Below, piece after piece: positions 23,901-31,149 of a stretch of 64,000 nucleotides of DNA (positions within the stretch are counted from its first letter, which is position 1; each line of letters begins with the position of its first letter). The translations under genes and the position numbers were made by a program. Source of the stretch: Siderastrea siderea (lineage: Eukaryota; Cnidaria; Anthozoa; Scleractinia; Rhizangiidae); contig OZ034969.1 in assembly GCA_964030785.1 (NCBI GenBank), positions 36,370,301 through 36,434,300 of the forward strand, in the 5' to 3' direction. The notes under the pieces are model-generated. The model was not told the DNA's origin and made no database searches. It saw only the letters and a program-made list of their open reading frames with translations.

Positions 23901-25204
23901 TAGTGCAGTTCAAGCAATGCCCTCTTCCTTGGGTGTACCGAACAGAAGAAGAACTCAGCTCCTCAGCAAAATGGGGTCATCATGCCTGGTATGGCGGTGG
24001 GGGATACTCCGCTGAGTTAGGTTATGAAGAAAAAACTGCCCATTCAATAGTAGACCTTTTAAAATTCGAAAACTGGGTAGATCGTCCAACAAGGGCTGTC
24101 ATAGTTGAATTTACTCTTTACAACCCAACAATCAACACACTGTCAGTTTGTTCGTTCTTCTTTGAACTCCTCCAAACAGGGCAGGCCACTACACTTAAAC
24201 ATATCGACACCATCTCGTTGTACAACACAGAATCAATCCTTCAAGTGTTTCAAGGCCTTTGCTTGGTCATCTTCATCGCCATGGTTTTCTATAAAATTGT
24301 TGAGGTTGTAACAACGCTGATTCGTCAAGGATGGCGTTGCTTGTGCTCTGTTTGGTACTGGCTGGACCTTGCACACTTAACTTCATCCGTCTTACTTCTT
24401 GTGTTCAGCTTTTTCAAGTCTTATCACACCACTAAGAGCGCACAAAACTTACAGCGCAACATTTTTGCTGTAGTCAATTTTCAGACAGCGGTTTTATGGG
24501 CAGACCTCGAAAACTGTATGCTAGCCATTCTCACTTTTCTTACAACAGTAAAGTTACTACAGCTGACCTACTTTAACATGTACACACGCGTCTTTTCTCA
24601 CGCATTGCGTATTTGGATGCGGGACTTGTTTTCTTTCCTGGTTGTTCTTTCAATTCTGTTCTTTGCATTCCTGCTGACAGGAATTTTGGTATTTGGATCG
24701 CGTGTTGGTCGTTATTCAAGTTTTTGGCCAGCATTTTCTTTTCAGCTGGAAATTGTTCTCGGAAAAGTGAAAGCCCGACCCATTAAAGAACTTACAGAGG
24801 CAAGCTCGATCATTGGCCATCCATTTGTCTCTCTTCTCCTCATGGGTATCACCATCATAATGATGAATTTCTTCATATCTACATTGAATGATGCCGTAAA
24901 CGACGCTAAGACAGTGGTAGTGAAAAAAGAACGTAAACTAGAAACAAGGGAGAACCAAGGTGATAACCAAACTTCGCATCGTGATCCAAAGGGAAAGCAC
25001 TCAAAAAAAGAGAAACATGACAGCTTCATGGTTGAAAGGTCCAAGTTGTTTTTCGACCAAATCAGCAACCAGTTAAAGACCATAGACGTGATTCAGCATA
25101 TGCCCCAAATATATATATTGGACAAAAAGCTCACTGAGGTTCTCAAACGAATCGATGAGGCATATAAGAATGATGGAAACAGTGACACATTCACAGGTCA
25201 GTGA
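5711..25204 (+). CDS. Polycystin-1-like gene, 3' part (ten exons): REJ-GAIN-GPS-PLAT-channel
   Basis: The conceptual product, about 1,550 residues, is the C-terminal part of a PKD1L/PKDREJ-type polycystin. Exons are 5711-5970, 9806-9949, 10131-10247, 10764-10946, 12003-12251, 14006-14647, 15284-15520, 16055-17295, 23197-23362 and 23799-25204. All internal junctions are AG/GT with matching phases (phase 0 except the last junction, phase 1). Domain order is REJ-type module, GAIN-like region, GPS, membrane span 1, PLAT, spans 2-5, span 6, the polycystin extracellular domain, and spans 7-11. Family members are plasma- or ciliary-membrane proteins that pair with TRPP channels and self-cleave at the GPS; acting as a channel subunit here is inference. 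The upstream ectodomain is not in the window. Exon 8 lacks one base, so either this locus is a recent pseudogene or the assembly has an error. A decayed partial copy lies at 49534-53757. Confidence 0.88.
6018..6210. repeat. Dispersed palindromic repeat R1, copy b (inverted relative to copy a)
   Basis: This is the reverse complement of blocks at 2895-3145. It includes GATTTTGAAATCACGCGTAT, the ACGACACGAAGTTCAATTAC segment, and GGAACCGGAAACGCTGTTA. It abuts the tyrosine-recombinase remnant that follows, and an inverted partial terminal motif (GTGATTTCAAAATGGCTGTA) lies at 7298-7317. R1 may therefore be the terminus of that recombinase-related element. Confidence 0.65.
6241..7140 (-). pseudogene. 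Crypton-like tyrosine recombinase remnant (DUF3504/KIAA1958-type)
   Basis: Minus-strand reading from 7137 gives an Asp-rich N-terminus and DVSRFPVVLNEDIEKLKSVA, then NKNTSRSTNSRW.NVFKLWC. Next come PEELDKVLSKFYAEVKK and YEPESLKIM (about 6660-6578), YLKENVYPVSIV, QGRGKRPNKSK (about 6460-6424), and TNHSMRKTLVAKLKKSGQPR (about 6350-6290). This order matches the DUF3504 tyrosine-recombinase proteins related to Cryptons. The last segment holds the conserved H..RKT of the catalytic box. Between the RPNK segment and the HSMRKT segment most of the catalytic domain is missing, and in-frame stops and frameshifts are present, so the copy is an internally deleted fossil. It lies in the first visible intron of the polycystin gene, antisense to it. 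Confidence 0.75.
7330..9225. other. Intron sequence without recognised genes
   Basis: This part of the intron between 5970 and 9806 holds only short open frames with no recognisable motif on either strand. A short palindrome-rich segment (ATTTCCGAATTTTCGAT, about 7930-7950) and a TGAAACCGTGAAAC triplication (about 8262-8288) were noticed. No splice-flanked exon of the polycystin gene was found. Confidence 0.5.
9228..9498. mobile_element. Palindromic MITE (~270 bp)
   Basis: ACAGCCGACGTCTCGCGAGG at the left end pairs with the right end at about 9477-9498 (CGCGAAATATCGGCTG). The inner part is almost a perfect palindrome: AACGAGCGCAGAAATTCCAT, ACTGATGACGCGTCACTA and AGATCTAGGTAGTGCTTCTG all recur inverted around a centre at about 9362. 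It is a foldback-type non-autonomous element in the polycystin intron, 300 bp before exon 2. Confidence 0.85.
9806..9949 (+). CDS. Polycystin-1-like exon 2
   Basis: The acceptor ATTTGCATTATTTAG and donor GTAGGT bound a 48-codon, phase 0/0 exon encoding a Cys-containing helical segment (HRSSLQTCKEWLDELKKYNR, then TAVLVALDILSS). In polycystin-1-like proteins such helical sequence follows the REJ modules and leads into the GAIN region. The minus-strand 73-aa open frame over the same bases is a shadow. Confidence 0.75.
10131..10247 (+). CDS. Polycystin-1-like exon 3
   Basis: The acceptor TATGCTGCAG and donor GTGAGT bound a 39-codon, phase 0/0 exon (IVDYLVDLTSSLRMGTTSDI onward, ending SFVDWSDGDVR). 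It is a predicted helical repeat of the pre-GAIN region. Placement is supported by phase and by continuity with exons 2 and 4 rather than by a strong motif. Confidence 0.7.
10764..10946 (+). CDS. Polycystin-1-like exon 4
   Basis: The acceptor CATCTCTCTTTCAG and donor GTATTTGAC bound a 61-codon, phase 0/0 exon encoding amphipathic helices (LDKALKKIVVNAREKLRILG, then LSLSLLMENLVLTIGKAM). It belongs to the helical subdomain A expected in GAIN-type regions upstream of a GPS. The donor is weaker than average (GTATTT). Confidence 0.7.
12003..12251 (+). CDS. Polycystin-1-like exon 5
   Basis: The acceptor TTTTTCTCACTCAG and donor GTAAAA bound an 83-codon, phase 0/0 exon. It starts NINRTETLLFLKDLLMQGIR and continues through VTALSIHINDVYNLKL to LKEITNDSNPLFLE. 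The alternating strand pattern fits the start of the GAIN beta-sandwich. The 95-aa open frame overlapping from 11942 is out of frame. Confidence 0.75.
12621..13546. mobile_element. Non-autonomous DNA element with ~70-bp inverted termini
   Basis: AGAGATGTTTCGCATA at 12621 and TATGCGAAACATCTCT at 13531-13546 are exact inverted copies. Similarity continues inward through GATCCACTATT..AGTGGATTTAGTAGAAATACC on both sides. The interior has minus-strand frames of up to 119 aa (12640-12999, with a basic KKRHKKGT segment) that I do not recognise. The element sits in the intron between exons 5 and 6. Confidence 0.75.
13585..13971. mobile_element. TTAA-flanked MITE abutting the acceptor of exon 6
   Basis: The inverted termini GGTGGCTTATTACAGTTTT (from 13589) and AAAACTGTAGTAAGCCACC (to 13967) are flanked by TTAA at 13585-13588 and 13968-13971. 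The interior is a near-complete palindrome; for example, ATTATCCTGGAAAAGAA recurs inverted at about 13840. TTAA target sites are typical of piggyBac and Kolobok families. The right end is only 34 bp from the exon 6 splice acceptor. Confidence 0.85.
14006..14647 (+). CDS. Polycystin-1-like exon 6: GAIN-like region before the GPS
   Basis: The acceptor GTTGTCATTTTACAG and donor GTACAA bound a 214-codon, phase 0/0 exon. It begins MWSTPFNPFSWDKSSQRVTT and includes VASLEVRDGNGNLIPISGL, the beta-strand pair usual in the GAIN fold of polycystins. It contains several N-glycosylation sequons (NVT, NYT, NES, NWS) fitting an extracellular position, and ends with CLFWVLNESNWSTKGCK, the W...GC part of a GPS. 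The first bases, including the upstream ATG at 13973, lie in the MITE and intron and are not coding. Confidence 0.85.
14700..15100 (-). other. Intron stretch with unidentified 108-aa antisense open frame
   Basis: A minus-strand open frame (15054-14728; MGRYFTSIFDTKVDRWVDFP at the start) fills the intron between exons 6 and 7. It resembles the spurious frames found in interspersed repeats, but I recognise no domain. It is noted only because it is the longest frame in this intron. Confidence 0.25.
15284..15520 (+). CDS. Polycystin-1-like exon 7: GPS cleavage site and membrane span 1
   Basis: The acceptor CATTCAAAG and donor GTAAGA bound a 79-codon, phase 0/0 exon. LKCSCTHLTSFAGG supplies the C.C.HLT core; self-cleavage is expected between Leu and Thr, at bases 15334/15335. 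With WSTKGC from exon 6, all canonical GPS cysteines are present. A hydrophobic segment (VLRTVVICLFIYVIAVLW) follows 30 residues later and then basic residues, which is span 1 with a cytosolic start to the PLAT domain. All residues needed for autoproteolysis appear intact. Confidence 0.9.
15541..16054. other. Intron before the PLAT exon, duplicated at about 49.24-49.53 kb
   Basis: No gene was seen. The last ~250 bases resemble the sequence before the second PLAT exon (shared blocks such as TCACTAACAAC, AGAGACAG and CTAAGTTA...TAATCTCA, then the acceptor). This places a duplication breakpoint inside the intron. Confidence 0.5.
16055..17295 (+). CDS. Polycystin-1-like exon 8: PLAT domain and spans 2-6, with a one-base frameshift
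   Basis: The acceptor AATCCTCAG and donor GTAATT bound 1,241 bases; with both flanking phases 0, one base is missing from the 1,242 expected. The first frame encodes a PLAT/LH2 domain (YELTVNTGVWPGAGTTANVS onward, then GEIYSLRVWHDNSG and a WYLEDV strand), then FVFETWLSLED and span 2 (CICLLFCTMAANAAFYYWG). It stops at 16685 if unshifted. The second frame continues from GPLKFSARQAIVSIQ through span 3 (ILPLHLVILLL), spans 4-5 and span 6 (YSAFLVVLGVLSYGN). The break lies at GGGG 16653-16656; the paralogue has GGGGG at 50127-50131 and stays in frame there. PLAT domains bind lipids or partner proteins next to the membrane. Confidence 0.85.
17802..17929. repeat. Tandem duplication, 2 x ~64 bp
   Basis: GGAGTGCCCACCTTAAAAAA... 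(17802) and GGAGTGCAGACTTCAAAA... (17866) are adjacent diverged copies ending AACGG(T/C)TTCACT. The repeat lies in the large intron between exons 8 and 9. Confidence 0.75.
17960..19110. other. Intron sequence with no recognised gene
   Basis: Only short unidentified frames occur on both strands, for example a 60-aa minus frame with a CxxC-like CFCLAECCKC at 17967-18149. No exon of the host gene was found. Confidence 0.4.
19130..20040. repeat. Satellite-like tandem array, ~114-bp unit, eight copies
   Basis: The segment GCGCTTCTGGGATATGCAAC recurs at 19221, 19335, 19449, 19562, 19675, 19790 and 19903, with a diverged copy near 20016. That gives a period of 113-115 bases. Each unit also carries CTGGTTCACCCAGGTTGGAG and an A-rich ACATAACAAACATTTT segment. 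Because most units are near 38 codons, open frames run through several units on both strands; these are by-products of the repeat. Confidence 0.95.
20045..21225. other. Intron stretch without recognised genes
   Basis: Low-complexity C-runs (about 20117-20130) and short frames only. No transposon termini or exon-like segments were found. Confidence 0.4.
21228..21264. repeat. Perfect short hairpin (18-bp arms, 1-nt centre)
   Basis: CGCAGAGATACGTGTCTT is followed by one T and then its exact reverse complement AAGACACGTATCTCTGCG. No terminal-repeat context explains it. Confidence 0.9.
21270..22810. other. Intron stretch without recognised genes
   Basis: Several short overlapping frames occur on both strands (up to 131 aa antisense at 21705-22100) with no recognisable domain, no splice-compatible exon and no clear repeat. 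Confidence 0.4.
22815..23090 (+). repeat. Dispersed ~280-bp repeat R2, copy a
   Basis: Shares GCGCTCTGATTGGCTACT, TATTCACCTCCCGG/CACCTCCCGGTATTT and the terminal CTATTCACCTCC.CTTC..TG block with 53980-54285, with gaps. The two copies are in the same orientation but at different positions relative to the two polycystin copies, so this is a mobile repeat rather than part of the segmental duplication. Confidence 0.75.
23197..23362 (+). CDS. Polycystin-1-like exon 9: start of the polycystin extracellular domain
   Basis: The acceptor TTCGCTTCCAG and donor GTCAGT bound a 166-nt exon, phase 0 in and phase 1 out. It encodes VTDTNMFWSWTNESLVPYLY, a loop and MIGMLRLRQLRTRE. The F.W....L.P.LY and G..RLRQLR motifs are characteristic of the segment just after span 6 in the polycystin family. 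The duplicate at 51048-51213 has exactly the same length and junctions, confirming the exon limits. Confidence 0.9.
23799..25204 (+). CDS. Polycystin-1-like exon 10: extracellular domain and channel-like spans 7-11
   Basis: The acceptor TTTTTGTTTGTTAG precedes a phase-1 exon that reads 467 codons to TGA at 25202-25204. After CPVLNSWWQRSCYDIYSTEE come CPLPWVYRTEEEL, the WYGGGGY motif and AVIVEFTLYNPTINTLSVCS, the conserved polycystin extracellular (TOP) domain. Hydrophobic spans follow at LCLVIFIAMVFYKIVEVV, LTSSVLLLVFSFF, AILTFLTTVKLLQL, FLVVLSILFFAFLLTGILVF and LLLMGITIIMMNFFIS. Between the last two lies a pore-like segment (SSFWPAFSFQLEIVLGKV). The tail is highly charged (Lys/Glu-rich) and may form a short coiled coil. 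A GTCAGT donor-like site overlaps the stop at 25196; see rejected items. The whole exon is intact. Confidence 0.93.
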
Positions 25205-25257
25205 AAGGATGCAGGAGTGTTGCAATGAGTTAACAAGACAAACTTAATTTTATTTGT

Positions 25258-25263
25258 AATAAA
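25258..25263 (+). promoter_or_regulatory. Candidate polyadenylation signal AATAAA
   Basis: AATAAA lies 54 bases after the stop codon of exon 10. The position suits the 3' end of the polycystin-like transcript. Confidence 0.55.
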
Positions 25264-25760
25264 TGAAGGTTGGTTATTTAGCTAGTCAAAAAGACAAACA
25301 AGCAGAAAGTAATGACAGGTACAGAAGAACAACAATCAGTCATGATGTGGTTGGGGGAAAAGAGGGAATCTCAAGGAGAGAGTGAACGAGAAGTTTCATT
25401 GACATCAGCAAAGTTTAAGACAAAGATGAAATCAGTTTTGGTTGATTTATTCCAGTCTTATCCCGGTTGGTTTATTCTATCCTATATTATCTACAGTATG
25501 GGGTTGGGTACCCTAGGTTTTGTGTAGCTGGAAAACTAGGAATTATGTCAATGCTTTTAGCACATATTTTTGCTGGGAAACAGACCTGATCGCCATGGAT
25601 TTTGCTAAGGCCTTTTTCAAGGTCTCCTTCAAGAAATTACTTCCTAGGGCGAACTTCTAACGAATACAAAATACAGCCATGTGAAGAATAAACTATTTCC
25701 TTTACAATTGAGAGCACTGTGTGGTGGTTGACGAACCGTGCTGTCCCAATTGGTAATTAA

Positions 25761-26790
25761 GAGCGGATGTCTGTAAATATCGACCAAGGGTGAGAAATAT
25801 AAAAATTTTGAAAAATTCCAAAAAAATTCTGTAGACTACCCTAGGTATTCTATTAATGAAAATATAAATTTTAGTTTCATCGGATAAATATTTTGGCGAT
25901 ACGGCGGGTGTCAAGTTTGGGCGCTTCACGGCCTCCGCCGGACCGCTTTTTCAGGGCCCGAGACCGGACTACGAAAAGAGCTCGATTTGAATCTAATTCA
26001 AACATCATTTAACTAAAAAAGCTCTTATCGTATTAAAGGGAATTTAACACACATTTTGAGTGGTCATGTGCTTGAATTGATTCCGACTAGAATATTTTAC
26101 AGATTTTTAAATATTTACAAAATTTCGAGGATTTCACGCGAGGAAAATGTCGTCAAAATTCGAAGGCCTAAAATCACCCCCGGTACCTAGTTTCAAACAG
26201 CTAAAGACATTCCACATTAAAAAGCAATCTCTAAGCTTTCAAAATATGGTTTTAAAACTTTGGGCAACACATGAAATGAATTTATGAGAACGCAAAATTC
26301 AGGGAGCACTTGAGTGAAATTTGATCTTTCTGACATGACAGTTTTAAGGCTCGGTACGACACAAATCAATACTCAAACAAATGTTTCAGCCAAAATACCT
26401 TTAATTTAGGCAATCTCAAGTCCCACAGTGATACATACATGCTTCCTAGACATTAGGTGCAAAATTTTACATCAGTTTTTATCCGAAAAGAACTCATATC
26501 TCGGCTTTCAGGTATTTGAACTTGCCTCGCTAATGTAAACATGTGGGTCAAGTTCATATAACGACACAGCGAAGTGCTCTAAATCTATCCAAATATCTAT
26601 CCTGTCTAGTATATAGTCAGGTCTACAATATGTTTGTTTGTACCTTGTGTCCTTGTTTGTCTGCATTTCCGCAGAAACTGAAGCAAACTACAGCGAAATC
26701 CCCGCGGGCTCGACGTGCCACGACTCTCGTGGAAGTGCTTTTACAGGAACCGAGATTGCGTTACATAACATGTCACACAGGGATACCGAA
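25761..26790. repeat. Left terminal inverted repeat of the TTAA element
   Basis: Matches the reverse complement of about 29270-30262, with scattered substitutions and small indels. Shared landmarks include CGATACGGCGGGTGTCAAGT, AGGGAATTTAACACACATTT, GGTACCTAGTTTCAAACAGC and TAAAGGTATTTTGGCTG. Confidence 0.85.
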
Positions 26791-27696
26791 CACAGAGAGG
26801 CCGACAACACGGCCACCGTCTACAGGAGATTCTTAGGAAAAAATTAATTCGAGATTTAAAAAATGCAAATCACAGTAGAACCCTGATAACTTGAACTCGG
26901 CAAACTCAAATTTTCTCGTTTACTGGGAGCCGATTCCTTTTTTTCCTGTGATACCGTCTGGCACTTAATTTTTACGAATTGCGGGTTCTAATTTTTGGGA
27001 TTTTTGCGGTTTTTTTGACGATCTGGAAAAAAGGTTCTCGCGGAAAATAGTTCCCGCAAAAAAACTTTCTCCGCAAAAATTGACTCCACTGTCAAATGTA
27101 TAAGCAAACATGTATTAAAAATCATGTTGGTGCTCATTTACAGAACCAAAATGAAATTAGAAACAGAGCATTCAGAAATAAAACGATGAAATTGCAGTAG
27201 GTACACTAACAGGTATTTGGATGTTAAAAGCTTTAAAAAAAGGATCGTCTGAAGGTACTCCATTGATTGACTGACTGAATTGTAATATTTACATGCTATT
27301 CACCTGGCCTGCAGTCAATGGTTTGTACTCAAAAAAGAGAATGTTATAATTTCAAATAGAAGGCGACTTCGTCAAAATCGCAAAAAAAAAATCGTTCCCA
27401 ACAAGAAAAACCAGTGTTATCCAATCGTAAAAATTTAGTTCCCGCAAAACACAAAAAATCACCCATTCGCAAAATTAAACTCCCGCAAAAATTTAGTGGT
27501 ACAAGGTAGTCTTTATAGGAAGTTAAACCAAGTAACCCCTGACTCAAAGCGCTAACTCGAACTGCTTTTGCTCCCGTCAAGAGTTCGTGTTACACTGGTT
27601 CTACTGGTTCTACTGGTTCGAGGATGCGCAAGAGCAGGCACCTACAAGGTTCAAAATAAAATCCAGATAGGGCTTCTTCCTGTGCCCAGAGGGTTA

Positions 27697-28082
27697 ATCC
27701 TCCATATTGAAGTGGGAGCAAATCTCTCGTAGCTGGGCTACCGTCAGCTTACTGAGTTTGCTGGACGAGCTCATCGCACACAGGTTCCACGATGGTAGAC
27801 TATGGGGTGCACTGGTGTGCATTGCAGCAGGATGGTGTTGCGCGCATCTAACAAAGCCTCCTCCTCTTCGGCCGCTCGGCTGTTGTCATCCGTTTCTTCG
27901 TCGTCGTCGTCTTCTGGGGCGACAGCATGGCGAAGTCTGGCGGCTGTTCTGGAGAAGAAGCTCTGGATCTGCCCCGCGGTCAGGAACTCATCCACCTTGA
28001 ATTTGCATTTTAGAACAACGCATAAAACCGGGTCGGGTAACGAATTTTCCTTGAATCCTATGGCGGATATTTTCAGTCTCAT
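27697..28082 (-). pseudogene. Transposon-internal ORFs: acidic protein plus SAP-like start
   Basis: Two minus-strand frames overlap at the ATGA junction (about 27771-27774). The upstream one (28082-27771, 103 aa) has KCKFKVDEFLTAGQIQSFFSR followed by a highly acidic stretch (PEDDDDEETDDN). The downstream one begins MSSSSKLSKLTVAQLREICS and stops after 25 codons; its LSKLTVAQLREICSHF resembles the first helix pair of a SAP DNA-binding motif. They lie centrally in the TTAA element and point the same way, so they are probably remnants of its accessory or transposase gene. No DDE motif was found, so the element is probably non-autonomous. Confidence 0.45.
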
Positions 28083-28169
28083 TTTGCCGAGTTTTGTTAA
28101 GGACTGGCCATTAGATATTTTAGGGGAAGATAGTAGAAATCCAAAAATAAAAATCGTGCTAGCCTAAAT

Positions 28170-29265
28170 TTCAAGGAAAACAGTTCGCGCAAGGACAAAA
28201 AGAGCAAAAAGTGATTAAAAATCCCACAAAATAACTTAAACAATCAAGCACAAATGACACCCCAGGAAAAACAAAAAAAACAAAACAAAACAAAAATGCA
28301 CCTTATCCCCTTGGTGCGTCCCTTAGTGCTTTGACTCGCGCATGGATGTTCCATCATACATCCCCTCATCGTAGCCAATCAGCGCGTGCTTTATAATTGA
28401 TGATTTCTTTATCACGTGGAAAAATACCAAAACATCAGACCGAGAGCAAGAAAATTGCATCAGTAGAGTGTAATACATTAGCTATAGCTTGCAAAAAAAC
28501 GTACCGTGCATTTAACGCCCGTTGACATTGATAAATCAACTTATGACAAAACAGGTAAATCTTTATTTTTACCTACCTTATGACTTCAATAGTGCAACTC
28601 AGTGCGCGCCTAGATAACACCAGAGTACAGCTTAAAGTGAGATTAAAAATGAAATATGTCTCAAACTTACCTGCCCTGGCTAATATCAACTCTGCTTCAG
28701 TGTTCAAACCACAGCGTGCGGGGTGTCTGTAAAGTGGCGCTCAATTGATCGGTTGCACTCTCCGATGCGCACGTACTCTGTGCTCGGGTATTTGGTACTT
28801 GAACCACACTCGCCCCGAACCAACGCTCGATATTCGTACGCTGTTTCGTCGCACATTTGCTAGCAGACATGTACTAGCTGGCAATGATGCTTACTTATGT
28901 TCAGCGCTAGTTTATACAATGAGACCGGGCTATCAAGATTGATGCCGCCAGCGCAAGATCAGACTGTACCCGGACGTGCTTTGTATAATAGGGTATTGCA
29001 AAAGTATTGCACAACCCATTGGTGTATTTCTCAATCTGATAGAAATCAGGACAAATGTGGGGAACAAAAAAAAACAACAAAAAAGAACACGTTACAGTAT
29101 TTACATAGCGCTAACGAATACTGTTTGGCACGTTCGGGGATCACAAGTCTGCGATGGTTAAAACTACAAAGTATGAAAACTTGAGATTGCCAGCTCATTC
29201 CAATGGCATATTTACAACATGTACATTAGAGATGGAATTTTTTTACTGCTCAGAAATAATCCTGG
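28170..29265. other. Interior of the TTAA element, non-coding
   Basis: A- and CAAAA-rich sequence (about 28265-28300) and unidentified short frames only. Confidence 0.4.
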
Positions 29266-29269
29266 AGTA

Positions 29270-30262
29270 GCGGGTCTCCCTGTGTGTCATGTTATGTAAC
29301 GCAATCTCGACTCACGTCATGGCACCTCCGTTTTTTGCGAAAATGAAGACAAACAAGGACACAAGGTACAAACAAACATATTGTAGACCTGACTATATAC
29401 TAGACAAGACACGACAGGATAGATATGTCGTGTAGATATTGATCTCTTCGCTGTGTCGTGATAAGAACTTGACCCACATGTTTACATTAGCGAGGCAAGT
29501 TCAAATACCTCAAAGCCGAGATATGAGTTCTTTTCGGCTGAAAATTGGTGTAAAATTTTACACCTAATGTCTATGAAGCATGTATGTATCACGATGGGAC
29601 TTGAGATTGCCAAAATTAAAGGTATTTTGGCTGCAACATTTGTTTGAGTATTGATTTGTTTGTCGAGCCGAACCTCAAAACTGTCAAGTCAGGAAGATCA
29701 AATTTCACTCAAGTGCTCCCTGAATTTCGCGTTCCCATAAATTCATTTCATGTGTTGCCCAAAGTTTCAAAACCATATTTTGAAAGCTTAGAGATTGCTT
29801 TTTAATATGGAATGTCTTTAGCTGTTTGAAACTAGGTACCGGGTGTGATTTTAGGCCTTCGAATTTCGACAACATTTTCCTCGCCTGAAATCCTCGAAAT
29901 TTTGTAAATATTTAAAAATCTGTAAAATATTCTAGTCGCAATCAATTCAAGCACATGACCACTCAAAATGTGTGTTAAATTCCCTTTAATACGATAAGAA
30001 GCTTTCTGGGTTGAATGATGTTGGAATTAGATTCAAATCGAGCTCTTTTCGTAGCCCTGTCTCGGGCCCTGAAAAAGCGGTCTGGCGGAGGCCGTGAAGC
30101 GCCCAAACTTGACACCCGCCGTATCGCCAAAATATTTATCCGATGAAACTAAAATTTATATTTTCATTAATAGAATACCTAGGAAAGTCTACAGAATTTT
30201 GGGGGGATTTTTCAAAATTTTTATATTTCCCACCCTTGGTCGATATTTACAGACATCCGCTC
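29270..30262. repeat. Right terminal inverted repeat of the TTAA element
   Basis: Inverted copy of the left arm. The divergence between the arms shows the insertion is not very recent, in contrast to the BEL element at 34645. Confidence 0.85.
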
Positions 30263-30269
30263 TTAAATC

Positions 30270-30865
30270 TGGTATCCAACATCGATTTGTTAATGGCCCA
30301 TCACTATTTCTTTCCTACTGCAATGCCTTGTCCGAATTCGGCCGATCAGATGTTCCCTTGTTTGCAGATGGTATAATGATGTTCACAGTCCGCTCCAACG
30401 ATCATTGTTATACCTTATAACTCAAATGCGTTTTCTCCTTGGACGAGAACGTGCCACTTGTCATGTGTCAAAACAGTCTAACTCCCTAGGGCGAGCAAAA
30501 GTCATTAACTCCCTAGGGAAACAACAACTTGAACGTTCGACTAGCACGTGATCAGGTCATACACCTTGAAACCGCAGCAAATGTGGGTGTGTCGGTGGCA
30601 CGTCAAGCAAATTATTTTTTCGCAGTCGTGGCCGCGACGAAACGCTTTCAAATCAGAACAGAGGAAGAAATTGAACAACATATATGTGACAAGTTTGTTT
30701 TTTCGATAATTTACTGAACACTTTCACACTTTGGATTTTAATAATTTTGCATTGGGGATTTCTAATAGTTTGCAATAAAGTCCTATTAAAGGATAACGGA
30801 TGTTTACAAATTGTTCTATTTTTACAACTATTTTTGTTCAACTTACAAGTCTGGGATCGCGTCTG
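30270..30865. other. Non-coding stretch
   Basis: No gene seen. ACTCCCTAGGG occurs twice (about 30480 and 30510) as a short direct repeat. Confidence 0.4.
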
Positions 30866-30884
30866 CATGATATAATTATAATCC

Positions 30885-31115
30885 AGGTAAACGTGCAGGT
30901 CTTTGGATTTTCTGCGAGAAAGTACCCCTCTTGTATGACAATAAGCTCTATGGGCCAACCCTAACTTTCTTTAACACAAATTACCTAGTGTTTACTTATC
31001 TCATGATCTCAGATGGAACTTTCACATAAGAAATATCTCTTCCAAAGTAAACCTACTGTCTACCATATGACTATCTAGCAACAACGCTGAAATTATGTTC
31101 TTGGATGGCAGTCTT
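30885..31115. repeat. Block shared with 54330-54560, downstream of both polycystin copies
   Basis: TTGTATGAC.ATAA and AACCCTAAC are followed by TTACTTATCTCATGATCTCAG ATGGAACT..CACATAA in this copy. Diverged equivalents lie at 54355-54450, followed by GGATG(G/A)C(A/G)GTCTTG(G/T)GAGCAA. The block probably marks the downstream extent of the segmental duplication, now separated from copy 1 by the TTAA element. Confidence 0.6.
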
Positions 31116-31149
31116 GGGAGCAAAGAATCAACTTCCTCCAACAAGATGG

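Larger units (their letters stand above)
25761..30262. mobile_element. 4.5-kb DNA transposon with ~1-kb inverted termini and TTAA flanks
   Basis: The left terminus GAGCGGATGTCTGTAAATAT (25761) is the exact inverse of the right terminus ending GACATCCGCTC (30262). Both are flanked by TTAA (25757-25760 and 30263-30266). The arms stay closely similar for about 1 kb: to about 26790 on the left, ending near GAGATTGCGTTACATAACATG, and from about 29270 on the right. TTAA duplications occur in piggyBac and Kolobok superfamilies; the GAG terminus and long arms fit Kolobok at least as well, but no catalytic domain was seen to decide. The identical 'MKRPNLTPAV' frames at both ends are translations of the arms, not genes. 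It inserted about 550 bp downstream of the polycystin-like gene. Confidence 0.85.

Noticed and set aside
25190..25430. An eleventh exon: donor ACAG/GTCAGT at 25196 joined to an acceptor at about 25274 would extend the polycystin tail.
   Set aside because: The AATAAA at 25258 and the in-frame stop give a simpler end. A similar donor-like site follows the duplicate copy (about 53778), so it is kept only as a possibility.
25702..30420. Two near-identical proteins (MKRPNLTPAVSPKYLSDETK) at 25702-25929 (-) and 30094-30420 (+).
   Set aside because: They are translations of the two inverted arms of the TTAA element and depend on the palindrome, not on a gene.
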